DNA from: Hydrangea macrophylla
Lineage: Eukaryota > Streptophyta > Magnoliopsida > Cornales > Hydrangeaceae
Reading direction: 5' to 3'
NCBI GenBank assembly: GCA_033977485.1
Contig: CM066994.1
Location: forward strand, 84,258,871-84,322,870
DNA: 64,000 nucleotides
Part shown: piece after piece, positions 38,798 to 47,900 of the stretch
Position numbering within the stretch: position 1 is the stretch's first letter
How the letters are laid out: the number at the start of each line of letters is the position of its first letter
Position numbers and translations under genes: made by a program
Notes under the pieces: generated by a model
Database searches by the model: none
Told to the model about the DNA's origin: nothing
Seen by the model: the letters and a program-made list of their open reading frames with translations, nothing else

Positions 38798-39445
38798 TTG
38801 TATCTGGATAACCGGGAGTCCGATTCCTGTTCCGTTTCTTCCTGTAACTTTCTATGGATTTGTGAGTGGTGCGAGTTAAGTTTCGTGGTTAAGGATCGAC
38901 GGTTTGCATTTTGACCCCCCCAAACCCCAAAAACTTGGTTTTTAAGAGTTTATGAGGTAAAAAAGTTGTTTTGTATTGTATCTTGATAACCGGGAGTCTG
39001 ATTCCTATTCTGTTTCTTCCTACAACTTTCTATTGATGTGTGGGTGGTGCGAGTTAGGTTTCGTGGTTACTGGATCGACTGTTTGCATCCCCCCAAACCC
39101 CAAAAACTTAGTTTTTAAGAGTTTACGAGGTAAAAAAGTTGTTTTGTATTGTATATTGATAACCGGCATTCCAATTCCTGCAACTTTCTATGGACGTGTG
39201 GGAGTTGCGAGTTAAGTTTCATGGTTACCGGATTGACGGTTTGCATTTTGACCCCCAAAACCCTAAAAACTTAGTTTTTCAGAGTTTACGAGGTAAAAAA
39301 GTGGTTTTGTAGTGTATCTTGATAACGGGGAGTCCGACTCCTTTTCCGTTTCTTTATGCAACTTTCTATGGATGTGTGGGAGGTGTGAGTTAAGTTTCGT
39401 GGTTGCCGGATCGACGGTTTGCATTTTGACCCCCAAACCCCAAAA
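38798..39445 (+). repeat. Right edge of satellite: decayed monomers
   Basis: About 3.6 monomers with small deletions, such as ggttaaggatcg near 38890, gcatccccccaaacc near 39085 and a shortened ggcattccaattcctgcaac near 39165. The array stops at ccaaaccccaaaa (39445), where unrelated Harbinger-type sequence starts. Confidence 0.75.
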
Positions 39446-39641
39446 TCCTGAATCTCGCATAACTTTTGTGTATGTCACCTTGTGTTATTTGAATACTTGA
39501 TTTTTTTTTAATTTATTAAAGGTAAGATCTAAGGGTAATTTGGTCATTTTACGATTATATATATACATTTTTGGTCTCAGCACTCATTTTATTGCCATTA
39601 AAAAAAAAACCAACAAAACGATATTGTTATCAAACAGACCC
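39446..39641 (+). mobile_element. Right terminal fragment of a Harbinger-like element
   Basis: The fragment ends gttatcaaacagaccc followed by TTA (39642-39644), matching the termini of the larger element at 52281-58930. Its body (tgtcaccttgtgttatttga near 39475, gggtaatttggtcattttac near 39535) is the reverse complement of 52540-52640 in that element. The left end is cut at the satellite junction, so only about 196 bp remain. Confidence 0.75.
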
Positions 39642-39669
39642 TTAACTATTTTGGTCACTTACTTTCGGA

Positions 39670-40199
39670 GTATTTATTGTGCTATAAATAAATGGGTGAT
39701 GCTATTTTCACTCCATCATTGAACTAAGGCACTCCATGGTACCACTCCTAGAGCATGCGGTACCATGAATGCAATATTGCATACATGGTACCGCATGCTC
39801 TAGGAGTGGTACCATGGAGTGCCTTAGTTCTACGATGGAGTGGCAATAACAATTCCCTAAATAAATACATAGCTATTTTTGGCGCATGTATTGCGCCACA
39901 AATAACCACTCAACTATTTCTGGCGCTCATACTGTGCCATAAATAACCACTCTACAATTTTCGGCGCACATATTGCGCCATAAATAACCACTCCACTATT
40001 TGTGGCGCACATATTGCGCTATAAATAACTATGCCACTATTTGTGGCGCATATATGCGTCACAAATACAAATATTTGACTAGTTTTGCTATTTTATTTAT
40101 GACCTGAAATTTAGCGTCGCAAAAAAAAAGTGGCGTCGCAAATTAGTATTTGTGGCGCGTATTGTGCGCCACAAATACTGTGCGCCACAAAAAGTCCCG
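39670..40199. repeat. CACTA subterminal repeats
   Basis: Repeats of about 46-47 bp run from 39868 to 40070 (core actatttgtggcgcacatat, then tgcgccataaataaccac), with inverted tgtggcgc/gcgccaca motifs continuing to 40199. A diverged unit at 39676 (tttattgtgctataaataaa) lies left of the nested palindrome. Clustered short direct and inverted repeats next to the ends are typical of CACTA elements, where the element's own DNA-binding protein attaches. Confidence 0.8.
39709..39842. repeat. 134-bp near-perfect palindrome (fold-back MITE candidate)
   Basis: The sequence from cactccatc (39709) to gatggagtg (39842) is symmetrical about 39775.5. Arms from gaactaaggcactccatggt to the matching accatggagtgccttagttc pair almost perfectly, with one mismatch near the centre and three near the outer edge. 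The loop region gcaatattgc is itself self-complementary. It splits the CACTA subterminal repeats and so was inserted into them. No superfamily is clear from its ends. Confidence 0.85.
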
Positions 40200-40211
40200 T
40201 TTGTTGTAGTG
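40200..40211. mobile_element. CACTA right terminal inverted repeat
   Basis: tttgttgtagtg is the reverse complement of CACTACAACAAA, a typical plant CACTA terminus. On the plus strand it is a right-hand end, so the element lies to its left, as do the subterminal repeats and the minus-strand TNP2 gene. The 3-bp target duplication would be gat (40212-40214); the left terminus is outside the window, so this cannot be confirmed. Confidence 0.85.
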
Positions 40212-41608
40212 GATAGACTCACCAATATGAGTATGGAAATGGGGCTGCTCCCTATGAGATTGGGCTAATCTCTAGAGCACTCATGAAAACTGGGATAAAG
40301 TACAAATCCGTATAACGTGATGGCTTATGAAGCTTAGAGAACACCTAGAGTGTCATGTGTGTGATGTGCTTCTACGTATCCTCAAGTAGTCTTTGTTTAA
40401 AGACTACGCCACTTGACTCTACTACGAGAACACTGAAACACTAAGTGAACGTTTAAAGGCTGAGCCACATTCATGATGCATGATATTCTATCTTTGTCGG
40501 AATATATGTTGTATCTGATTTTCATTAAAATAAGTTGAGGATTATTGGAATATTTAATATTTTAATAAAAATAAACTTTTATTTTTATACTTTTTGGAGA
40601 GTATATATCTACTATTTGGTATTACTTGTAACTTCATATGTAACATTGTTGCAAGTGATTGTTTTGAAGATTTATGAGGCTATTATTGGTGAGAGTTATA
40701 AGCTTTGTGTACCAATTTATTGGATTGGTTTATTAGCCCACATGTTACATACCTGTGGTTTATTGAGGCTAATTAATTGGGTAAATTAAACCTTATAATG
40801 AAGCTCTAATGGTCATTTTCCTAAGGCTACATACGGAGAGTTTGAGGTCATCCTACAATATAATTTATTATTGTAAGATCATTAGATGACCTATGTGCTA
40901 GTATTATTATTATTATATTTTTTGGTATTTTTATATTTGGGCAAAGAAAGGTGTTGAGAAATGTTTCAGTCTTCTCGGAAGTGTAGATTTTGAGAAAGAC
41001 TACAGCTAGAGGCTGGGTTGATGTATCTTGGAGGTGACACATTATTCCTACAATACCGGTTGACAAATACCATGAGAGGCGCGAATCGTCTTAAATAGAG
41101 CGATCTAGTACGCGCGTCAGCCCAATGCCGTATACCTCACATGGTGTGATTTATCATTCAATTTTGTGACAAATGAAGGTAAATATTACATTCTTGAATT
41201 GTTATAAAAAAAAATTGTTTCCTCAGGATTTTATTCTTAATTTAATATTTCGAGAATTTGTGGTTTCATGAATAAATCTCCAACTGTTTATCATGGAATA
41301 ATTATGTTTCAACCATCAACTTACCATATGTGAAATTCACGGAACACCTTTTTTAAAACTTTAGAAATTCAAAATCATATTATTTCTATCAAAACAATTT
41401 TGAAATGGTGGCGCAACTACTGAACCTTATGTAAGTGTGTGCCCCCACTAAGATCAAATCATGGTTCAGCCCCTGGTGATACCGTATGTCAACATTGTAG
41501 TTTTTTCAATTTCTATAAATACCATTTGTTGTGTATTTTTTTTTTAATTTTAACTTTTTAATATTAGTGTATACATAAGGTGTAGCTAGCTTTTTTGTAC
41601 AGGCTGCG
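40212..41608. other. Intergenic DNA without recognisable genes
   Basis: No ORF with recognisable protein content on either strand. A short inverted repeat (aggtcatcctacaatataat pairing partly with attgtaagatcattagatgacct) lies at about 40840-40890. The stretch 40230-41160 has the texture of a decayed LTR, but I found no paired ends or target duplication and do not classify it. Confidence 0.4.
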
Positions 41609-41684
41609 TATAATAATAATAATAATAATAACAATAATAATAATAATAATAATAATAATAATTTAAAAAAAAAAAAAAAAAAAA
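41609..41684. repeat. (AAT)n microsatellite followed by poly-A
   Basis: About 17 AAT units with one interruption (41609-41663), then about 20 A. It could be the tail of a retroposon, but no upstream body is recognisable. Confidence 0.85.
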
Positions 41685-41789
41685 GGAAGAAGAAGGATTA
41701 ATGATATACTTTTGCAATTTATATTTCAAATTTGCTTTCCAACATGAGTATAGTTGTGGACCCGTACAAAACAACTATCAAAACAAATA

Positions 41790-41930
41790 CTCGCTTCGTC
41801 CTATTTTATGTGTCAGTTTTGAAGAATTTAATATTTTAAGGGAATGTAATGATTATAAACAACATGGACATAAATAAGGACATTTTGTCCAAATTGCCCT
41901 TGCTCGCAGAAGAAAGTAGTTTGGTGTGTT
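41790..41930 (+). mobile_element. Decayed Stowaway-like fragment
   Basis: Begins ctcgcttcgtcctattttat after TA (41788-41789), a degraded version of the ctccctccgtccc Stowaway end. The following ttgaagaatttaatatttta and an AT-rich interior fit a MITE. No matching right end was found within 300 bp, so only a left part is supported. Confidence 0.35.
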
Positions 41931-43340
41931 CAGTCAATAGGGATAGTTTTGAAACAGAACTAAAATTTGATGAAGATGTAGACTATAGTTTTGGAACGGC
42001 CAATAGAAAGATGGACATGTAGAATGGGACTGAGGGGTATATGTGTAATACCCATATCCAGAAAATGAGATAATATTTTTTAGTTTGCGTGCATTAATTA
42101 ATAAAATTGATAGCATGTGATAATTTTGGTAAGTTCCAGTTACCCCGATGTAATAAGTGTTCTAAAAGGGACACAATTGGACAGATGTGAAATGGGACCC
42201 ACGGAAGGTCCAAATTAGATAAATTGCATGCAGTTTCATTTATGTGATTAAATGAATATTTGTTGAATTGTTTTAGAATCATATTGTTAGTTATAATCGT
42301 TTATGGTGCCAATTTGGATACTCGTGTGAGAGCGAATTGGAACCAGATTCATAACTGGTAGGAAAATTAGCAACTTCATAAAATATGTGAGACCACATAT
42401 GGGACACACATGTGACATAGATAAATACCCATTTAGATATTGATGTAGTTAATATAATTATCAGAGGGTTTTATAATAAGTCTTAGGAATTATTGAGAGG
42501 TATAAGTATAATTAAACAAAGGTTGGCCAGGAAGCTCAAGAGATTGACACCTCATGAGTGACTCATCTTCTTCATTATACCAAAAAAAAAAGAGATACAT
42601 TAAGGGAGTTTCGGCCACATAGAGCTAGGGAGAGAAAGCTTCCGTCCTTGTTTCATCACTGGTTCTCCGCGGTTGGTATACTGTTTCATAAACCGAAGCG
42701 TATTCGAACTCGTGGAGGTGAGAGGATCGTTTCTATACATTTCTTTTTCAGTTTCGATAACGTTTTTCCATGACCTTTTTTGAGTGACGATATATATATA
42801 TACGTGATATGTATGTGTAGGATTATCACCGGACACAACTAGAGCTAGAATTTACGAGGAATTTAGGATTTTTAGGCTTTAATCGGTTAAATTTGGGAGG
42901 TGAGCACTCTAATCCTAAATTGGATGTTAAATGTCGTTTATGTGATATTAGTTGTGATAGAATGCTTAATTTTTGAATTTGTAAAAAAGTATGTGTGAAT
43001 TAGGGCTTAACATGTCAAATTTGTTGAGATTGCCATGTTGGTATGTTGATATGTTTATGTGCTTAAATGGGTCAATGGATGTCAAGTGATGTTCACAATT
43101 ATTTAGCGTATTAAAGGGATGATGATATTCCTCATGAAAAGGGGACGGTGGTGACGACCATAGCGATTTGACTACGGTCACGTATGAGTGTATAAATTCA
43201 CTATATGCGACTGTAAAAGTGAGAATGAGCCGAAATCTTGGTTCCGTAGCAATGGTGGTTAGTTACTTGACATATCAGCGACTAGTTTTATCGTTATGTT
43301 GTTTAAATGTTACATATGCTGGTGGGCCTACCAATTTGAA
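41931..43340. other. Intergenic DNA, possibly retrotransposon-derived, no gene seen
   Basis: Nothing codes convincingly. A stretch around 42600-42740 (gggagtttcggccacataga and the purine-rich agctagggagagaaagc) resembles retrotransposon leader or LTR DNA, but no primer site, LTR pair or target duplication is visible. Confidence 0.35.
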
Positions 43341-43349
43341 ATGAAAGAA

Positions 43350-44003
43350 GGGTAAATTGTAAATTACACCCCTAGAGTTTGAGGATTGTGCAAATTACAC
43401 CCTATGGTTTCAATTTTGACAATTTACCTTATAGATTGAAAATTGTGCAAAAACCACCCAATCACAAAAAAAACAATCGCACAATGGGAATATCACATTA
43501 TTTTCAATCCAAAATAACCCCATGTGTTGGGACGGACCCAAAAGTATAATATAGTGGGAGCAGAAGCTTATACAAGGGTTCAGGGACATCGCCCCGATCC
43601 GATATATGTATATATATTTTTTGGATAGAAATAGTATAATTCTATGTGGGTTTTCTTTTTCTTTTTTTTTTTTTTTTTTTGTACAAAGTAATCTATCATT
43701 TAATTCTTTCACGAAAAATTTGTACCATAAGCTTACTTAATTATTTATATTTATCAATTTCACAGTCCCAGAACTCCGTATAAGCTTCTGCTACCACTGA
43801 ACTACACTCTTGTGTCTGCCCCAACACATAAGGTCATTTTTGGCTGAAAATAATGTGATATTCTCATTATGCCCTTGCTTTTTTTTTTTTTTGGTAATTA
43901 GGTGAATTTTGCACAATTATTAAATTATACAATATAAATTACCAAAATTAAAACTACAAAGTATAATTTGCACAACCCTCAAACTATAACTTGCAATTTA
44001 CCC
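43350..44003. mobile_element. Mutator-like MITE with 9-bp target duplication
   Basis: 654-bp element with long inverted ends: gggtaaattgtaaattacac at the left and cttgcaatttaccc at the right. Complementarity continues inward (atgtgttggg near 43530 against ccccaacacat near 43820; agcagaagcttata near 43560 against tataagcttctgct near 43780). ATGAAAGAA flanks both sides (43341-43349 and 44004-44012). A 9-bp duplication is diagnostic of Mutator transposition. There is no transposase. It lies about 350 bp upstream of the ILL6-like start codon, within promoter range. Confidence 0.9.
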
Positions 44004-44196
44004 ATGAAAGAATTTGGAAAAATTTTAAAGGGGACCTTGTAATATCACAATCACAAGAGAGAAATGAGAGATTTGACACTGAAAAAAAAAAGGCGAAGGT
44101 GGTGCGCCCACCTGCTGCCATTCCACGCCTTAATCAACAACCTTTTTTTTTATTTTTTTATTATTTTTATTATGCAATATATGTAACAAATTCCCC

Positions 44197-44202
44197 CACG
44201 TG
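44197..44202. promoter_or_regulatory. G-box CACGTG upstream of the ILL6-like gene
   Basis: A perfect CACGTG palindrome about 155 bp before the start codon. Family knowledge: bHLH factors such as MYC2 bind G-boxes, and ILL6-type hydrolases respond to jasmonate in Arabidopsis. A functional link here is inference only. A weak TATA-like aatatatg lies at 44177-44184. Confidence 0.4.
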
Positions 44203-44237
44203 ACCGATATGCCTCTTCCTTCATTATCCCCACGTTT

Positions 44238-44340
44238 TCTTATTCTCTCTCTCTCTATTTGCTTCTTCTTCCTCTTTCTCCTCCTCACTCTTCTCTCTGC
44301 ACTCACCTCTCTCTCTCTCTCTCTCCTTTCTCTCTCTCTG
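44238..44340 (+). repeat. CT-rich 5' leader of the ILL6-like gene
   Basis: Pyrimidine-rich tract with several (CT)n runs immediately before the start codon, as is common in plant 5' leaders. The reading frame is open through it, but the first ATG in frame is at 44352. It is also a hypervariable simple repeat. Confidence 0.6.
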
Positions 44341-44351
44341 AAATTCCCATA

Positions 44352-44919
44352 ATGACAACACATCAGAAATTGCATCTAATTTCTTCAACCTTTATCCTCA
44401 CAATTATTCTCAAGTGTATCATCCTAGCCGTTGGATCAAAAGCATCCCCTACTCTCGACTTCTCCTACTTTGAATCCAACTGTCTCAACAAACCAATAGA
44501 AATCCATCACAACCAAACCTCCTCGCGGCGGCCAGCAGCAGCACCACCACAGGACACCGACTGCACAATCTGGAGAAAAGAGTGCTCCGAGTCGGTTCTG
44601 GAGATCGCGAACCGGCCGGACAACACTGAGTGGCTCAAGGGTCTGAGGAGGAAGATTCACGAGAACCCAGAGCTGGCTTTCGAAGAATTCGAGACAAGTC
44701 GACTGATTCGGGACGAGTTGGATCGGATGGGAATCAACTACCGGTTTCCGGTGGCTAAGACCGGAATAAGAGCGGTGATCGGAACTGGTAGCCCGCCTTT
44801 CGTTGCAATCAGAGCTGACATGGACGCTTTACCTATTCAGGTCTTCTTTCAATTTTCTCATTAATGCCTTCAATTTCTATGCCATCATAGATAGTATTTA
44901 TTTCTTACATATACGTAAA

Positions 44920-44956
<37 letters not shown>

Positions 44957-47900
44957 GAAAAGAGTTGGATACTTTTCTTTTTTCTTTTTTTCCAAATCAT
45001 AAAAGAATTGTATACTTTTGTTATCATTTTGAGTTTTGATTTGTCTACTGTCTACGTGAACAATTGTGTTTCTCAAACTCCTATTATTGTGACACAGAAA
45101 TGTACGGGTAATATTGAAATTATTATAGTAATATACTAAAGTGTTGTCCATATATACACACGTAGACACCGCTTCGGTGGATTGTTTTCTCATAATAGAA
45201 GGTAGTACTTTTATTAATGTTTATATATATATGTGTGTGGGTGGCGGTGGGAATGGGTATATATATGGACAATTTTAAAATATTTAACTTCTTTTATATT
45301 TTTTATCTTTAAAAAATTTACATTATTTACTATCCTCCATTTTAAGAAGAGAATTTATTTTCTCTATGGATTAAAAGTATATAGTTTTAAATACGGAGTG
45401 CTGCAACGGTACTTTCAAAATATTTAATAAACTTATTTAGTATTCTTGTTTTAATGAAATTTTATTTTCATTTTTATGTAATAATATATGTACTTTTATG
45501 TGTGCAGTGGGATTGTTACACGTATTTTGTATGTTTCAGTACTACTGATTCACATAATTAATACCTACAAGTATGAACTAACCACAGCTTCGTTTTGTAG
45601 GGTTTACCATTTTTCTGTATAAAAAAGATGTCCAACTTTTTTCCACTTGTATATGTAATATGCGTGTATGCATTTATGTATCTGTGCACGAGGTACTTCA
45701 ATTTGGGTTAAATTGGCAGAAAGATAAAGAAATAGAATTGATGCTGGTTTAATTTGATTACAGGAAGCAGTTGAGTGGGAGCACAAGAGCAAAGTTGCTG
45801 GGAAAATGCACGCTTGCGGCCACGATGCGCACGTGACCATGCTTATTGGTGCGGCCAAGATTTTGAAGACTCGTGAACTTCATTTGAAGGTTTGGACTCC
45901 ATCTCCAAGATCCTGTTTGGTAGTACTCAATAAAATAGAACAGATTTTTGCGTATTTAGGTAGGGTACCACTTGACAGTATTACAGAATATATACGTAGC
46001 GTGCAATCAATTACGATGGGTATTTTGACTGGTGGGACTCATGACCCACAAGTAGTGAGGTACAATTGGATATCACCATTCAAATTACTCATTGTGATGG
46101 TACCACATAGATTGCCACGTGGCACTCTTGAAGCACCTAAAAAATATTATCATAAAATGAGACAAAGTTCTGCTACACTTTCATTTCTCATATATATATT
46201 TTTTTATTTATGAAAATGAGTAGTGCTATGCTACTCAAATTTGATTTTCAAATACTTTGTTAGTTGTATCACACGTACTGATGTGTGGTACTACCGATAC
46301 AGCTATTAAAGCATATAAAAGCCAAATTTAGAATTTAAATTTAAAAAGCGTATTGTCATTCTTTATGAAAACAAACATCTTGTTAGTGTGATAGAGAATT
46401 TGATTTAGAAATAACCAAGTCCCTTGTGGCCGAGTGGTAAGCTTCTTGGGTGTACTACCCAAGAGGTTTAATGTTCGAGTAATGGGGATCGTGGCCACTG
46501 GAGTATTCACCCGGCGCCTCCAGGCCTCGGGGGATTAGTCGAGGTGCGCGCAAGCAAGCCCGGACACCCCCGATTACCAAAAAAAAAAAAAATTTGATTT
46601 AGAAATATTTTAGATAGTGTCATGGAGTCATATGGAATACAATGACATCTACTAAAACACTTGAGTACATAGAAATGATTCCCAAACAAGCCCTTAAAGT
46701 ATGGTTGTGTTGCCCATTTAGCTTCTTCAACCCTCTGCAAAATTCATGATTCTATTATTCCTCTCCATAACTAAAACTGTTTTCGAGTTAATCGAATCAA
46801 AGCAAAGTGACAAAATCTGAGAATCAAATACTAATGTACTAGATGTAATTTCAACAAAATGCCACTTTTCTAGACTAAAAAGGCAACTCTTCTGCTTTTG
46901 GGCTAGTCAATATTTCAACTTTTTATCTGGGAATAAATTTGTGTCGACAACATTTATTTATTTATTAATTTTATGGAAATGAAAAATAAAATAAAGCAGA
47001 ATATGGGATGCATAACAATCAATATAGCAGCAAATTACCCCATTTGTTCTTCTGCTTGGCTAGTTTGGTTACTTTCATAGTGGACTTGAGTTTTGTTGGG
47101 AAGTAGGTTGCATTATTTTGTTGTTGTGGGACAAAATTAGCACCATAGCATCTGTATCTTCATGTCTCTGGTTGTCTATAAATGTTCAGACTAACTGAGG
47201 ATTTGATCCACCTTTTCGTCTACAGCGAAAAATTATCAAATCTGAAATGGGACATAATTTGATTGTATTTCTTCATCTAGATGGGATAAGGGTTCAATTA
47301 CGAATTTTTGATGTCTGGTGGATGTTTAGAGGTCTGAGAGGTGTTTGGTCCCGTTTCTGTTTCTGCGATCTAATCATATAAATCTTGCGATTGGATCGTA
47401 AAAGAAGAATTTTCCAAACGATTTGGGGACTGGGATTAGGTGAGTGGATGGTAGAAGCGATAGAACCTGAAGAATCACGATTGGAGGCCTAATCATGATT
47501 TCCAAATGGCGCCTATGACCTACCGCCTTTAAATGGAGCCAATGGTCGATGTTCATTTCAACTTTTAGACTTTAGATTTTTGTTTTTTTTTTTTTTTAGG
47601 AAGTCACTTGTAGGATGTAGGTGTTAGATTTGTTTAAGGAAGGCGAGAAGAGCGGAACTCTCATAGAGTGAATCTAAATCTCTTTGATAGTGAAAAGTTG
47701 TCTCTTCTCACCCTAATCATAGAATTCATGAACCATCCAATTTTGTCAAATTTTAGCAGTAGTTAAGTCCATTTAAATAAAATTCGAAATTAAGTATTTA
47801 AATTTTTGCATTGCTTAAAATTTACATTTTTGAAAACAATGTTTCAAATACCTGCAATGATTTTTTTGGGTAGAAATTTTTGTACTTCTTTTTAGTAATT

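Larger units (their letters stand above)
2798..39445 (+). repeat. ~178-bp satellite array, ~202 monomers, organised as 16-mer higher-order repeats
   Basis: A monomer of about 178 bp recurs head to tail throughout, with conserved blocks ggttaccggatcgacggttt, ttgaccccccaaaccccaaa, agtttttaagagtttacgag and gttttgtattgtatcttgat. Diagnostic variant monomers recur every ~2,852 bp (16 x 178), which defines an HOR. One monomer per HOR lacks the ttttgacccccc stretch (4425, 7270, 10122, 12081 and onward). Some monomers carry a 5-bp gtttt duplication, and one class carries ccctaaaaac. Monomers at the two edges do not follow the HOR. Removing the two MITEs leaves about 36.04 kb, or about 202 monomers. 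The unit is not a multiple of 3 and I do not regard it as coding. I do not recognise the family by name. Arrays this regular can be collapsed or expanded in assembly, so the copy number applies to this sequence only. Confidence 0.97.

Noticed and set aside
2962..39215. Dozens of 62-130-codon plus-strand reading frames of similar sequence in the array
   Set aside because: They are the satellite monomer read in its longest open frame. The ~178-bp unit is not a multiple of 3, the frames overlap neighbouring monomers, and the similarity reflects homogenisation of DNA, not protein conservation.
2798..39445. CRISPR-like array
   Set aside because: The repeats are adjacent 178-bp monomers without unique spacers, in a plant nuclear genome.
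2798..39445. G-quadruplex or ciliate-type telomere from the ccccaaaccccaaaa block
   Set aside because: Each monomer gives only two G runs on the minus strand separated by more than 150 bp from the next set; this is insufficient for a compact quadruplex and not a telomere repeat.
40230..41160. LTR of a Copia element
   Set aside because: The texture is suggestive, but no TG/CA ends, target duplication, primer site or second copy could be found.
45904..46213. Continuation of ILL6-like exon 2
   Set aside because: The frame stays open past the donor at 45890, but the residues lose all family similarity right after HLK, and exon 3 resumes in phase at 50939.
46414..46475. Functional tRNA gene
   Set aside because: The B box is degenerate, the acceptor arms do not pair, and the unit continues into a SINE body with poly-A and target duplications.
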